Source: Buchnera aphidicola (Cinara strobi) (GTDB lineage Bacteria > Pseudomonadota > Gammaproteobacteria > Enterobacterales > Enterobacteriaceae). From it: a stretch of DNA of 64,000 nucleotides. The notes beneath the pieces are model-generated. The model saw only the letters and a list, made by a program, of their open reading frames with translations, ran no database searches and had not been told where the DNA came from. Positions 39,593 to 50,724 of this stretch are shown one piece after another. Position numbers and translations under genes: made by a program. The DNA lies in the NCBI RefSeq assembly GCF_900560745.1, contig NZ_LR025085.1, positions 248,001 through 312,000 on the forward strand, written 5' to 3'. Position 1 is the stretch's first letter, and each line of letters begins with the position of its first letter.

Positions 39593-41080
39593 TTATTTAG
39601 TATCATTAAACCAACAAATATTGCGAGCTTCCATAATTAATTTCCCTGCTTGAGTAGACGTTAGTATAGAAATATCATTTAAATCTTCAATACTCTGTTC
39701 AGCAAGATGTTCTAAGGTATATATTTTTTTTTCTATTAATTTTTGAAGTAACTCTTCATCAATATTTTTTAAATGAGATAATTCAGAATCTAAATAATTT
39801 TTTCGAAATATTTGTACTGATTTTTCTTGATGATCTTTCAAAATAAATATAGCTTTTTTTTGTATGTTAATAATTAAATCTGTATTCATTCCTCTTACAG
39901 ATAATAGTTGTGTTAATGAAGCATCTGCAATAGATTGAATAGAAGAAAATCCTGAATGTATTAATAATGAAATATCTTCCTCTTTTAGATTAAACTTTTT
40001 CTTAAAAATATAAAATAAATTATTTTTTCCTAATTTTTTATTTTGTAATAAAGAATCAGATGTCATGACATTTAATTCCCAACCAGTTAATTGTGATGCT
40101 AACCGAACATTTTGTCCATTTCTGCCAATTGCTTGAGCTAAGTTACATGATTCAACAGCCACGTTAATTGTATGATTACAATTATCTAGAACAATTGATG
40201 AAACTTCAGCTGGAGCCATAGAATTAATTACAAATTTTTCTGGATTTTTATCCCACAAAATAATATCAATACGCTCTCCACATAGTTCATTAGAAACAGC
40301 TTGAACACGCGCTCCTCTCATTCCTACGCAAGCACCAACTGGATCAATTCTACCATCGTATGTAGTGACTGCTATTTTTGATCTTGATCCTGGATCACGA
40401 GCAATAGCTTTAATTTCTATTAAATTTTCTCCAATTTCAGGAACTTCGATTCGAAATAGTTCAATTAACATATCTGATTTAGATCGACTAATAAACAATT
40501 GAGATCCTTTTTTTTCACTAGAAATATTATATAATATACCTCGAACTCTATCATTCACCCTAAAATTTTCTCTAGGAAGCATGTCCTCGCGCATTATGAT
40601 ACCTTCTAAACTACTTCCAACATCTAAAATAACAGATTCTCTATTAATTTTTTTAACAATACCTACAACAATTCGACCTTTTTTCTGATAAAATTGATGA
40701 ATCAGCATTTCGCGTTCAGCTTCTCTAACTTTTTGTATAATAACCTGCTTTGCTATTTGAGTAGCAATACGATCAAAAGTAACAGAATCAATACGATCTT
40801 CTATATAATCATATAATTGTATATTACTATTTTCAAAACGAGCAGCTTCTAATGTAATTTCCTTGGTTGGATTAGAAACAATATTTACCACTAACCATCT
40901 ACGATATGTATTAAAGCTTCCGTCGCTTCGATTAATACATACTCTAATATTAATATCTTGATTATATTTTTTTTTAGTTGCAATTGCCAAAGCACTTTCT
41001 AATGCTTCAAAAATTTTTTCTCTCGGAATAGATTTTTCATGCGAAACAGCATCTACTACAGATAATATTTCTTTGTTCAT
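39593..41080 (-). CDS. nusA: Transcription elongation/antitermination protein NusA
   Basis: Modulates RNA polymerase pausing, termination and antitermination. 495 residues, as in E. coli: N-terminal domain ([16 protein letters not shown]), S1 domain ([23 protein letters not shown]), KH1/KH2 ([42 protein letters not shown]) and two C-terminal acidic repeats. Start set at 41080, where MNKEIL matches the family and AAGGAT lies upstream; 26 codons further upstream in frame lack homology. rimP, which precedes nusA in E. coli, is missing. Confidence 0.97.
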   Translation of the reverse strand: MNKEILSVVDAVSHEKSIPREKIFEALESALAIATKKKYNQDINIRVCINRSDGSFNTYRRWLVVNIVSNPTKEITLEAARFENSNIQLYDYIEDRIDSVTFDRIATQIAKQVIIQKVREAEREMLIHQFYQKKGRIVVGIVKKINRESVILDVGSSLEGIIMREDMLPRENFRVNDRVRGILYNISSEKKGSQLFISRSKSDMLIELFRIEVPEIGENLIEIKAIARDPGSRSKIAVTTYDGRIDPVGACVGMRGARVQAVSNELCGERIDIILWDKNPEKFVINSMAPAEVSSIVLDNCNHTINVAVESCNLAQAIGRNGQNVRLASQLTGWELNVMTSDSLLQNKKLGKNNLFYIFKKKFNLKEEDISLLIHSGFSSIQSIADASLTQLLSVRGMNTDLIINIQKKAIFILKDHQEKSVQIFRKNYLDSELSHLKNIDEELLQKLIEKKIYTLEHLAEQSIEDLNDISILTSTQAGKLIMEARNICWFNDTK

Positions 41081-41257
41081 ATCAGTTATCCTTAAATTAA
41101 AATGGATATACTCAACCAAATAAAAAATTTTTTCAAAAAAAATTTTATTAATTAACAAAAAAAATATTTTTAAATAGAAAATTAATTTTTTTAAAATATT
41201 AAATATTTTATTATAAATATTATTAAATAATACGATATATTTATAAATATGTTATAA

Positions 41258-41283
41258 CAAAAAACCCCGAAAATTTCGGGGTT
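41258..41283 (-). terminator. Rho-independent terminator after tRNA-Leu
   Basis: On the minus strand AACCCCGAAA pairs with TTTCGGGGTT and is followed at once by TTTTTTGTTATAAC, the clearest intrinsic terminator in the window. It lies just downstream of the tRNA-Leu(GAG) gene, so it ends the secG-tRNA transcript before nusA. Confidence 0.85.
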
Positions 41284-41366
41284 GAAATATTAAATCACTG
41301 TTTTGATGCTTATACAGGTATATAAAAAAATCAAAAAAAAGAAAGAAAAAAATAAATATAGTATCC

Positions 41367-41455
41367 TACCGAAGACGGGATTTGAACCCGTATACTTATT
41401 AAAATTAAGTACTGCCTCCTCAAGACAGTGTGTCTACCTATTCCACCACTTCGGT
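41367..41455 (-). tRNA. leuU: tRNA-Leu (anticodon GAG)
   Basis: 89 bases with long variable arm: acceptor ACCGAAG/CTTCGGT, anticodon stem CTGTC/GGCAG around TTGAGGA (anticodon GAG), T arm ACGGG-TTCAAAT-CCCGT, discriminator A73, no encoded CCA. The first acceptor pair is A-U where E. coli has G1. It lies between secG and nusA exactly as leuU does in E. coli. Confidence 0.97.
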
Positions 41456-41554
41456 AAAGCTATATTATATTTGCTCTATAATCAATAGTATAATCAATTA
41501 ATTAAAATAATTAAATAAAAAAAAACTATAAAAATAAAATTATTATACTAAAAA

Positions 41555-41803
41555 TTATACGTTCCAATTAAAAACAGTAAGATTACTATATTTGCATAAA
41601 ATAATACTCATTATAAATAAAAAAATTAAAAGAAAAAATATTGTATACGTAATCACATCACTTTTCGAATTTTCAGTAAATAACTGAGAAGAATAGTCAC
41701 TTGTTGTAGTTGATAAATCATTACCTATATTAGATTGAAATATAATTATAACAATTAATAATAAAGATATAGAAATAAAAACTGTTAATAAAAAAAAATA
41801 CAT
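41555..41803 (-). CDS. secG: Protein-export membrane protein SecG
   Basis: Non-essential subunit of the SecYEG translocon. 82 residues with two transmembrane helices (about 2-23 and 52-73) separated by a polar loop, the SecG topology; the usual Gly-rich loop (GxGADMGA) has become NIGNDLSTTT. Start placed at the ATG giving MYFFLL, matching MYEALL in E. coli, rather than a GTG 9 bases upstream. Upstream neighbours glmM and folP are lost. Confidence 0.88.
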   Translation of the reverse strand: MYFFLLTVFISISLLLIVIIIFQSNIGNDLSTTTSDYSSQLFTENSKSDVITYTIFFLLIFLFIMSIILCKYSNLTVFNWNV

Positions 41804-42290
41804 GGCTGGCACCGTATATTATACTAAGTTATAAATACAGCAAATTAAAAATTAATTTTATATAAACTATTAATACCATTAAAAAACAAAATAAAACATA
41901 TATAAATCTTATATATATGATAAGAAAAGTATATACTAATTAAAATAGTATATAAATACCATTTAAATACATCTTAAAATAAATAAATTTTCTTGTTTAT
42001 CTTTATTATATAAAATAGTAAGTTTTACATTTTTTTATTTTTAAGTATAAATTAAATAATATAAATAATAATAAAAGATTTTTATAAAAATTAATTAAAC
42101 GCCAATGATACCTATCATATAAAATATAGATATCATTGATTAATAATCGTATAACATTGATAATAATAAATATTTTTAAATAATTTTATAATCCTTATAA
42201 AATATAACTAATCATTTTTAATATCATACAAACTTTAATTATAAAATCATAAATATTCTCTTTACAAATCAAGATTATTAAAAGGACTAT
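41804..42290. other. Gene-free spacer secG/ftsH (lost glmM region)
   Basis: 487 bases without a gene where E. coli has folP-glmM and Buchnera relatives, as I remember, glmM. No phosphoglucosamine mutase motif remains. It contains two inverted repeats: TATATACTA/TAGTATATA (41930-41954) and CAATGATA/TATCATTG (42103-42138); the second may end the ftsH transcript. Confidence 0.5.
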
Positions 42291-44123
42291 TTAATTATTA
42301 TCCCATCCTTCAGGATCACGAACTTTTTTTCTAGACATTAAGTCATCAATTTGAGAAGAATCAATAGTTTCGTATTTAATTAAAGCATCTTTCATTGCAT
42401 TTAAAATATCAATATTATCAAGTAAAATACTTTTTGCACGTTGGTAATTGATTTCAATTAATGATTTTATCTCTTCATCAATAATCCGAGCAGTTTCATT
42501 TGAAATATATTTTGATTTAGAAAAAGATTTTCCTAAAAAAACTTCATTACCATTTTCAGTATATAATATTGGGCCTAATTTTTCAGAAAAACCCCACTTT
42601 GTAACCATTCTTCTAGCTAAGTCAGTAGCTACTTTTATATCATTACATGCTCCAGTAGATACTTGTTCATATCCATAGATAATTTCTTCAGCTAATCTTC
42701 CACCATAAAGTACTGAAATCTGACTTTCTAATTTTTCACGATTTAAATTAAATATATCATTAGTAGGTAAAAATAAAGTAACCCCTAAAGACTGTCCTCT
42801 AGGAATGATGGTTGCTTTGTGGACAGGATCATGATCTGGGACTAACCTACCAACAATCACATGACCAGATTCATGATATGCAATAGATTCTTTTTGTTTT
42901 TCTGTCATTACAACGGACGTTCTCTCGGAACCCATAATAATTTTATCTTTAGAATTTTCAAAATCTAACATAGATACTACTTTTTTTCCACAACGAGCAG
43001 CTAAAAGAGCTGATTCATTTACTAAATTAGCTAAATCAGCACCAGAAAAACCCGGCGTACCTCTAGCAAGTATAATTGGAATTACATCAGAAGAAATTGG
43101 AACTTTACGCATATGAATCTTTAAAATTTCTTCTCGACCTTTAATATCAGGAAGTGGGACTACAATTTGTCTATCAAACCTCCCTGGACGTAATAAGGCA
43201 GGGTCTAGTACATCGGGCCGATTAGTTGCTGCAATTAAAATTATTCCTTTATTTCCTTCAAATCCGTCCATTTCAACTAAAATTTGATTAAGAGTTTGTT
43301 CACGTTCATCGTTACCTCCTCCTAAACCAACTCCCCTTTGACGACCTACTGCATCAATTTCATCAATAAAAATTATACAAGGAGCATTTTTTCTAGCATT
43401 TCTAAACATATTCCTTACACGAGATGCACCTACACCTACAAATATTTCAACAAAATCAGAACCAGAAATTGTAAAAAATGGAACATTAGCTTCACCGGCT
43501 ATTGCTTTAGCTAACAGCGTCTTTCCTGTCCCAGGGGGACCTACCAGTAATATTCCCTTAGGAATTTTTCCTCCTAATTTTTTAAATCTTTTTGGTTTTT
43601 TTAAATATTCTACTAATTCAGACATCTCTTCCTTGGCTTCCTTGCAACCAGCTACATCTAAAAAAGTGGTTTTAATATTATTTTTAAACAACATTTTAGC
43701 TTTACTTTTTCCAAATAAAGATAAATTTTTACCATTACCATTTTGAATTTTTATGATAAAAAAAATAAACGCGACCTCTAAAATATATACTGGAGACCAG
43801 GAAGTAAAAAAAGAAATAAAAATACTATGCTCTTCTGAAATAGCGCCGGTAACCTTAATATTTTTCTTTACTAACGTATCTATCAACCGAGGATCTTTAA
43901 TAGGAAGATAAATTGTATATTGTGTCATATCTTTTCTAGTTACAACTACTTTTCTTCCGCTAATATAGGTATCACGAATTTTATTTTGATTCACTTCTTT
44001 TAAAAAAGAAGAATAATTGACTTGATTTTTATTAATGTTATAAATATTTAAATCTTGAAGTGATGTAGCTAATATAACGGTGATAAAAAACCAAAAAATC
44101 AAATTTTTAATCATATTATTCAA
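42291..44123 (-). CDS. ftsH: ATP-dependent zinc metalloprotease FtsH
   Basis: Membrane-anchored AAA+ protease degrading misfolded membrane proteins and regulators. Two N-terminal transmembrane helices (about 5-22 and 103-124) flank a periplasmic domain. The AAA module has [26 protein letters not shown] and the SRH region [12 protein letters not shown]. The zinc site is HESGH (near 417). 610 residues against 644 in E. coli: it stops at [10 protein letters not shown] and lacks the non-conserved tail. Upstream rlmE is on the same strand, 43 bases away, as in the E. coli rlmE-ftsH operon. Confidence 0.98.
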   Translation of the reverse strand: MNNMIKNLIFWFFITVILATSLQDLNIYNINKNQVNYSSFLKEVNQNKIRDTYISGRKVVVTRKDMTQYTIYLPIKDPRLIDTLVKKNIKVTGAISEEHSIFISFFTSWSPVYILEVAFIFFIIKIQNGNGKNLSLFGKSKAKMLFKNNIKTTFLDVAGCKEAKEEMSELVEYLKKPKRFKKLGGKIPKGILLVGPPGTGKTLLAKAIAGEANVPFFTISGSDFVEIFVGVGASRVRNMFRNARKNAPCIIFIDEIDAVGRQRGVGLGGGNDEREQTLNQILVEMDGFEGNKGIILIAATNRPDVLDPALLRPGRFDRQIVVPLPDIKGREEILKIHMRKVPISSDVIPIILARGTPGFSGADLANLVNESALLAARCGKKVVSMLDFENSKDKIIMGSERTSVVMTEKQKESIAYHESGHVIVGRLVPDHDPVHKATIIPRGQSLGVTLFLPTNDIFNLNREKLESQISVLYGGRLAEEIIYGYEQVSTGACNDIKVATDLARRMVTKWGFSEKLGPILYTENGNEVFLGKSFSKSKYISNETARIIDEEIKSLIEINYQRAKSILLDNIDILNAMKDALIKYETIDSSQIDDLMSRKKVRDPEGWDNN

Positions 44124-44166
44124 AAAAACAACCTCTCTTTACATTTTTTTTTCAAGTAAAAAATAA

Positions 44167-44796
44167 TTATATTTTACATCTGCTAGCTATAATATATACT
44201 TCTCGAGAATTATCCCGCGAAGAACGCGGTTTATAAATTTTTACCAACGAAAATAGATCATATATCTTACTTATGTATTCATCAAAACCATAACCTTGAA
44301 ATAATTTAATTATTAAATACCCTGTTTTTGATAAAACTTGAATAGAAATATCTAACACAATATCGCTTAATTTAAACATATTCATATTATCTACAATAGA
44401 ACAACCACTAATATTAGGCGACATATCAGACATCACTACATTCCAAGAATATTTTTTAATAATTAAAAAAAATTTTTTTAGAGTATCAGTTTGAGTGATA
44501 TCACCATGAAAAAAAATTACACCATCTAAAGCACGCATAGGAGAAATATCACATGCAAGAATTATTCCTAATTTTCCAATTTTCTGACGAACATATTCAG
44601 ACCAACCGCCAGGATTTGATCCTAAGTCAATAACATTCATGTTTTTTTTAAAAACTTTCTCTAATTCATTAATTTCCTTTAATTTAAACCAAGCCCTAGA
44701 TCTTAAATTTTTTCTATTTCTTTCTTTGATGTACGGGTCTTTAAAATATCGCTGTAACCAGCTTTTTGAGCTATTTATTTTTTTTCTAAATATCAT
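44167..44796 (-). CDS. rlmE: 23S rRNA 2'-O-methyltransferase (U2552) RlmE
   Basis: Heat-shock-linked methylation of U2552 in the 23S A loop, needed for 50S maturation. SAM-binding VIDLGSNPGGWSEYV (near 57-71), then VVMSDMSPNISG with the catalytic aspartate, KLFQGYGFDEY with the catalytic lysine, and the final SRDNSREVYIIA. 209 residues from the ATG at 44796 (E. coli 209); an ATG 15 bases upstream (44811) is also possible and neither has a clear ribosome-binding site. Likely cotranscribed with ftsH. Confidence 0.94.
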   Translation of the reverse strand: MIFRKKINSSKSWLQRYFKDPYIKERNRKNLRSRAWFKLKEINELEKVFKKNMNVIDLGSNPGGWSEYVRQKIGKLGIILACDISPMRALDGVIFFHGDITQTDTLKKFFLIIKKYSWNVVMSDMSPNISGCSIVDNMNMFKLSDIVLDISIQVLSKTGYLIIKLFQGYGFDEYISKIYDLFSLVKIYKPRSSRDNSREVYIIASRCKI

Positions 44797-44975
44797 AAGA
44801 TTAATTAACATTAAAAAATATAAAAATATTGTAAATTTTATATTGATAATATTTAAACAAAATATTTCTTAAAAGTATGTCATATAATAAAACTATTGAG
44901 TTACTAAGAGGTTTATCTATATATTTCAATAAACATAACTTTAAAATTCATATAATCTATTTAAAAAATATAATC

Positions 44976-45455
44976 TTAAATATATTCAATTTTTTTAATT
45001 AAATATTTCACTAAACCTTTAGGAGTTTTAACTAATATCATATCATGTTCTTTTTTTCCAATTAACGCTCTAGACATAGGAGAATGAATAGAAATAGAAA
45101 ATTCTTTACAATTAGCTTCATCATCACCTACAATAGTATATACAAAAATATTATTTGTACATATTTGTAAGATTGTTACTGTAGATCCAAAAATAACAAC
45201 TCCCTTAAATGGTATTTTTGTAACATCAATAATTTGAGCATATAATAATTTTTTTTCAATTTCACATATCCTGTTTTCACAAAACCCTTGCTCTTCACGA
45301 GCTGCATGATACTCTGCATTTTCCTTTAAATCTCCTAATTGACGAGCACTAGCAATTGCCTGCACAATACTAGGTCTTGTCTTATTTTTTAATTTTTTTA
45401 ATTCAGATTTTAATTTATTAAAACCTCGTAATGTCATTGGAACTTTATTTAACAA
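44976..45455 (-). CDS. greA: Transcription elongation factor GreA
   Basis: Rescues backtracked RNA polymerase by stimulating transcript cleavage. The N-terminal coiled coil (residues ~8-75) contains [23 protein letters not shown] with the acidic tip residues that act in the secondary channel; the C-terminal domain has [15 protein letters not shown] and [14 protein letters not shown]. 159 residues (E. coli 158). The start is a TTG preceded by a strong AAAGGAG 8 bases upstream, matching MQAIPMTLRG in E. coli. Confidence 0.97.
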   Translation of the reverse strand: MLNKVPMTLRGFNKLKSELKKLKNKTRPSIVQAIASARQLGDLKENAEYHAAREEQGFCENRICEIEKKLLYAQIIDVTKIPFKGVVIFGSTVTILQICTNNIFVYTIVGDDEANCKEFSISIHSPMSRALIGKKEHDMILVKTPKGLVKYLIKKIEYI

Positions 45456-45856
45456 TCTCTGAGCTCCTTTATTCTAGAAAAAAGAAAAATTAATTTTCTA
45501 TTAATTTTGTTAATTATATTAACGATTGTGAACAATACAGCTCAAAATAAAATATAAATGATATATAACTATATACTATGTTAAAATATATAATATAATA
45601 CATCATATAATTTATACATATATATTATTTTATTAATTAAAGAAGTAATATTAATATATTAAATATATATATAATTTTAATTTTAAAATAAAAATTGTTT
45701 TAAATAACATCATTTAGTAAATTTAAAATTCTAATTTAAAAAAATAACTTAGTTATTTTAATGTACACGATCATAACTAAAATAATATTACATATTAACT
45801 AAAAATATTTTTTTTTCATTTATTTATTTATTTTGTAAAAATAAAAGGTCAGTCAT
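45456..45856. other. Gene-free divergent spacer greA/ibaG
   Basis: 401 bases of A/T sequence with no gene recognised; it must carry promoters for greA and ibaG. Nothing else stands out. Confidence 0.45.
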
Positions 45857-46108
45857 ATGAATATTGAAAAAATCAAAAAATTAATTAAGAAAAAATTCAA
45901 TTTAAATAAAGTATTAATCATTAAAAATGAAAAAAATATAATTATTTCAGCTATAGGAGATTTTTTTTTAGGAATGAACTCATTTGAAAGACAAAAAAAT
46001 ATTTATAAAATCTTACTACCCTTTTTTTTAAAAAAAACAATCCATGCAATTAAAATACATGCATATACACAAAAAGAATGGAAAAATAAAAAAGTTACAT
46101 TAATCTAG
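45857..46108 (+). CDS. ibaG: BolA-family protein IbaG (YrbA)
   Basis: Small BolA-fold protein; relatives bind monothiol glutaredoxin through a 2Fe-2S cluster and act in iron-sulfur or acid-stress biology. 83 residues. The BolA core is visible as IIISAIGDFFLGMNSFERQKNIYKIL, and HAIKIHAYTQKEW near the end keeps the cluster-ligand histidine region (IHAIKIHAYT). An AGG ribosome-binding site (aaaggtcagtcat) lies upstream. In E. coli it is directly followed by murA, which is absent here. Confidence 0.88.
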   Translation: MNIEKIKKLIKKKFNLNKVLIIKNEKNIIISAIGDFFLGMNSFERQKNIYKILLPFFLKKTIHAIKIHAYTQKEWKNKKVTLI

Positions 46109-46649
46109 AATAGATATAACACATATATGATTAAAATAAAGAAAATGTATTTAAAAAAAAGATATTATATACAAGATCAATAAATCTGTTTTATAAACAT
46201 CAGTTATTTTTAAAATATCAATTTTTTAAAGTTATTTAACTATCATTAAACATTACATACATATCTCAATAAAAATTTAACATCTGATAAATAATTATTA
46301 TATTATATAATATAAAATCTTATTAATAATAAAATCTGCAAATACTATATATGTTCATAATAAAAATTATCTTTATATAAAATATTCTATGCATACTCAT
46401 ATATGAATATATTGTATTTTTGATAAAATTAGTTAATAAAATTAAAGATAGAAAAAAATTTAAAATATATATTTTAAAAATAAAACTTTATAAAACCAAT
46501 TCTGATAAAATAATTGCACCCATTTCATTAAAAAAGTATAATAGTATTATATAAAATATATATAAAAAATTTTGTTTTTATAAATATAAAAATATTAATA
46601 ATTCTATTAATAGATCTTTTAAACTCCAAAATATTTTGAGAAATATACT
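46109..46649. other. Gene-free spacer ibaG/rplU (lost murA region)
   Basis: 541 bases where enterobacteria and the Buchnera orders I remember have murA (about 1.26 kb, UDP-GlcNAc enolpyruvyl transferase). No MurA motif survives in any frame I read. It also has to hold the rplU promoter. Confidence 0.5.
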
Positions 46650-46970
46650 ATGTATACTGTATTTTTAGATAGAAATAAACAATACAAAGCAACATTAGGA
46701 AAAATAATTAGATTAGAAAAAATTAACGCTAAAATAGGAGAAAAAATAATTTTTCAAAAAATAATATTATCATCTAATAATGGAAAAATTTCCATTGGGA
46801 AACCAGTACTAGAAAATTTTCTTGTAGAAGGATTAATATACAAACATGGAAAAACAAAAAAAATAAAAATTATAAAATTTAATCGTCGTAAACATTATCA
46901 AAAAACTTTAGGTCATAGACAAGATTATACAGATATAGTTATAAAAAATATAATATATCCTCTAAAATAA
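46650..46970 (+). CDS. rplU: 50S ribosomal protein L21
   Basis: Large-subunit protein contacting 23S rRNA and L20. 106 residues (E. coli 103) with the N-terminal [23 protein letters not shown], the IGKPVLEN segment and the C-terminal [21 protein letters not shown] that is the L21 signature. First gene of rplU-rpmA-obgE. Confidence 0.97.
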   Translation: MYTVFLDRNKQYKATLGKIIRLEKINAKIGEKIIFQKIILSSNNGKISIGKPVLENFLVEGLIYKHGKTKKIKIIKFNRRKHYQKTLGHRQDYTDIVIKNIIYPLK

Positions 46971-46989
46971 TAAATTAAAAGGAAAAAAA

Positions 46990-47253
46990 ATGGCACATAA
47001 AAAAGCTGGTGGTTCTTCTAGAAACGGAAGAGATTCTCATTCAAAAAGGTTAGGAGTAAAAAAATATGGAGGAGAAAAAGTTTTTCCAGGAAATATTTTA
47101 ATTAAACAAAGAGGAACAAAATTTCATCCTGGTAATAATGTAAAATGTGGAAAAGATTATACTTTGTTTGCTATTTCTACCGGAACAGTAAAATTTAAAA
47201 AAAAAGGTTTACTAAATAAGATTTTTGTTAATGTAATTAGTAATAAAAAATAA
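46990..47253 (+). CDS. rpmA: 50S ribosomal protein L27
   Basis: Large-subunit protein whose N-terminus reaches the peptidyl-transferase centre. 87 residues, starting [20 protein letters not shown] with the typical GGSSxNGRDS motif and [17 protein letters not shown] upstream supports the start. 19 bases after rplU; operon order rplU-rpmA-obgE retained. Confidence 0.98.
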   Translation: MAHKKAGGSSRNGRDSHSKRLGVKKYGGEKVFPGNILIKQRGTKFHPGNNVKCGKDYTLFAISTGTVKFKKKGLLNKIFVNVISNKK

Positions 47254-47284
47254 AGAATTTATTCTAACCATGATTTATTGTTAA

Positions 47285-48337
<1,053 letters not shown>

Positions 48338-48429
48338 ATAAAAATTAAAATAAAAAGATACTGTCACTAATTAATTAGATGATAATATTTAAAATATTAA
48401 AAAATATAAAAATATTTCTTATATAAAGA

Positions 48430-48454
48430 AACCCGGATGATTGGAAACCGGGAT
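48430..48454 (-). terminator. Terminator hairpin between obgE and rpsI
   Basis: CCCGG (48432-48436) and CCGGG (48448-48452) form a G/C stem with an 11-base loop between convergent genes. On the minus strand it is followed by TTTCTTTATAT, so it most probably ends the rplM-rpsI transcript. Confidence 0.65.
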
Positions 48455-48471
48455 TCTCACGTTGTAAAATC

Positions 48472-48864
48472 TTATCTTTTAGAAAATTGAGGTTTTTTTC
48501 TAGATTTACGAAGACCGAATTTTTTACGTTCTACTTTTCTTGAATCACGAGTAACAAAACCTTCTTTTCGTAAACTTTCCCGTAACGTACTATCATATTC
48601 TATTAATGCTCGAGTTATTCCTTGACGGATAGCCCCTGCTTGACTAGATATCCCTCCTCCCTTAACTGTAATATAAAAATCAAAAAAAAATAACATCTTT
48701 ATCGTATTTAGTGGTTGCTGAACAATCATATACGATGTTTTTCTTCCAAAATACTCTTTTAAAGGACGTTTATTGACAATAATGTTTCCTTCTCCTTTTC
48801 GTAAAAAAACACGAGCAGAAGAACTTTTACGACGACCAGTACCATAATTAATGTATACAGACAT
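48472..48864 (-). CDS. rpsI: 30S ribosomal protein S9
   Basis: Small-subunit head protein whose C-terminal tail reaches the P-site tRNA. 130 residues (as E. coli): [20 protein letters not shown], the glycine motif [23 protein letters not shown], and the basic tail ending RKKPQFSKR. 31 bases after rplM in the conserved rplM-rpsI operon. Confidence 0.98.
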   Translation of the reverse strand: MSVYINYGTGRRKSSSARVFLRKGEGNIIVNKRPLKEYFGRKTSYMIVQQPLNTIKMLFFFDFYITVKGGGISSQAGAIRQGITRALIEYDSTLRESLRKEGFVTRDSRKVERKKFGLRKSRKKPQFSKR

Positions 48865-48895
48865 AAATAGTATTAACCTTTTTTATTCATATATT

Positions 48896-49324
48896 TTAAA
48901 TATCTAAAAAAACGGGTTTTTGTGCTGTTAAATTATGTTCATTTGATGGAAATACCTTTAATTTTTTCAAAATTAATCGACCAAGAGAACCTTTAGGTAG
49001 CATGCCTTTTACTGCTTTAGTAATTATACGTTCTGGATAATTTAACATCATATGTTGAAAAGTATATTTTTTTATCCCTCCTACATATCCTGTATGATGA
49101 TAATAAAATTTATTAATTTCCTTTTTTCCAGTAACAATTATTTTCGATGCATTTATAACTATGATATAATCACCAATATCAATATGAGGGGTATATTCTG
49201 GTTTATGTTTCCCACGTAATCGTGTTGCTATTTCTGTTGCAAAACGACCTAAAATTTTATTTGTTCCGTCAACCAAATACCAAAATTTAGAAATTTTATT
49301 TACATTAGCTGAAAAACTTTTCAT
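48896..49324 (-). CDS. rplM: 50S ribosomal protein L13
   Basis: Early-assembly protein of the 50S subunit. 142 residues, identical in length to E. coli, with [23 protein letters not shown] start (residues 16-34), [16 protein letters not shown], and [21 protein letters not shown]. Divergent from pheA; a TATAAT at 49440-49445 in the spacer may belong to pheA. Confidence 0.98.
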   Translation of the reverse strand: MKSFSANVNKISKFWYLVDGTNKILGRFATEIATRLRGKHKPEYTPHIDIGDYIIVINASKIIVTGKKEINKFYYHHTGYVGGIKKYTFQHMMLNYPERIITKAVKGMLPKGSLGRLILKKLKVFPSNEHNLTAQKPVFLDI

Positions 49325-49481
49325 AATAAATGATCCAATATATGGTTATATCAAGAAAAATATTCTTAATTATTAAAATGTGAAAAATTATTTTATTTAT
49401 TCAAAAATTAATTTCATATTAAAAACAATATACATAGTATATAATACTTGATATTAAAAATTAAATCTCGGTGTTAATTAA

Positions 49482-50648
49482 ATGAATAAAAAAAAAATAT
49501 TATACTTATTAAGAAGCAAAATAAATAAAATTGATTATAAAATAATAAAATTATTATCAAGTCGAGAATCTATATCTTTAGATATTTTAAGATATAAAAT
49601 ATTTCATAAATTTAATGTACGTGATAAAACTCGTGAAATAGAATTATTTAAAAATTTAAAAAAATATAGTGAAATCAATAAAATCGATCCATTATTTATA
49701 GAACAGTTATTTAATCTGATTGTTAAAAATTCTATCAAAATTCAGGAATTTAATAAAAAAAAAATAATTTTAAATCAAAAAGAATATCACTGCGCATATT
49801 TAGGGCCCATCGGTTCTTATTCATACATAGCTTATAATTCCTTTATTAAAAAACATAAAAAAAACTTTTTAGCAAATGAATATCCTAATTTTTCATCAAT
49901 TATCCATGCTATAAATAATAATGACTGTCAATTTGCGTTACTACCTCTTGAAAATAGCATATCAGGTATTATTCCTGAAGTATATGATATACTAAAAGAA
50001 CAAGACAAAATATACATTATTGGAGAAACATATCTAAAAATTCAGCATCAATTATTATCTATTAAAAAATGTTTTTTTTGTGATATTGAAAATATATATA
50101 GCCACACACAACCCTTTAAACAATGTAGTATTTTTTTAGAAAAATTTCCAGAATGGAAAAAACATTATTTTAACAGCACTTCTGAAGCAATGAAACGTTT
50201 ATCTTTAGAAAGAAAAAAAAACACAGTCGTAATTGGAAACTCAATTGGGGGATCTTTTTATAATTTAAAAAAAATAGCTATAAATTTATCTAATAAAAAA
50301 AATAATGTAACAAGATTTATACTGATATCTAAAAAACAAAAAAAAAATTTAAATAATGTTTCAACTAAAATAACTATGCTACTAAAAATTAGTGATAGTA
50401 AAAAAAATCATCAAGAAATATTAAAAATATTTAAAAACATGAATATTAATCTGATAAAAATGATCCATCAGAAATATGAAAAAAATAAAAAAAACAAAAT
50501 ATATTTTACAGAAATTCAAGGAAACATATTTTCCCAGATCATCAAAGATACATTGCATCGAATAAAAAAATATGCAGAAAAAATAAAAATACTTGGTTGT
50601 TATGCAATAGAAAAATATAATAATCCCCTCAATAAGATAGAAGAATAA
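49482..50648 (+). CDS. pheA: Bifunctional chorismate mutase / prephenate dehydratase (P-protein)
   Basis: Converts chorismate to prephenate and then phenylpyruvate, committing flux to phenylalanine for the host. Chorismate mutase domain (1-~95) keeps the arginines of LLRSKI and SSRES, the VRDKTRE motif and the Ser/Gln of KNSIKIQ. The dehydratase domain (~105-290) has GPIGSYSYIA, LLPLENSISGIIPEVYD and catalytic NNVTRF. The ACT domain (~300-385) has lost both Phe-binding motifs: GALV reads HQEI and ESRP reads QKYE in my alignment with E. coli. 388 residues (E. coli 386). No leader peptide or attenuator is visible. Confidence 0.96.
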   Translation: MNKKKILYLLRSKINKIDYKIIKLLSSRESISLDILRYKIFHKFNVRDKTREIELFKNLKKYSEINKIDPLFIEQLFNLIVKNSIKIQEFNKKKIILNQKEYHCAYLGPIGSYSYIAYNSFIKKHKKNFLANEYPNFSSIIHAINNNDCQFALLPLENSISGIIPEVYDILKEQDKIYIIGETYLKIQHQLLSIKKCFFCDIENIYSHTQPFKQCSIFLEKFPEWKKHYFNSTSEAMKRLSLERKKNTVVIGNSIGGSFYNLKKIAINLSNKKNNVTRFILISKKQKKNLNNVSTKITMLLKISDSKKNHQEILKIFKNMNINLIKMIHQKYEKNKKNKIYFTEIQGNIFSQIIKDTLHRIKKYAEKIKILGCYAIEKYNNPLNKIEE

Positions 50649-50724
50649 ATATATATACTAAATAATACGTGTAAAAATTATGTATCGCAAATAATATTAC
50701 TGATAAAGGTATTTAATTAAATTG

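Noticed and set aside
41303..41488. Plus-strand ORF over the tRNA-Leu(GAG) gene
   Set aside because: It is antisense to a complete tRNA cloverleaf; the peptide is an artefact.
44639..44872. 77-codon plus-strand ORF overlapping rlmE
   Set aside because: Hydrophobic shadow of the rlmE N-terminus without ribosome-binding site or homology.
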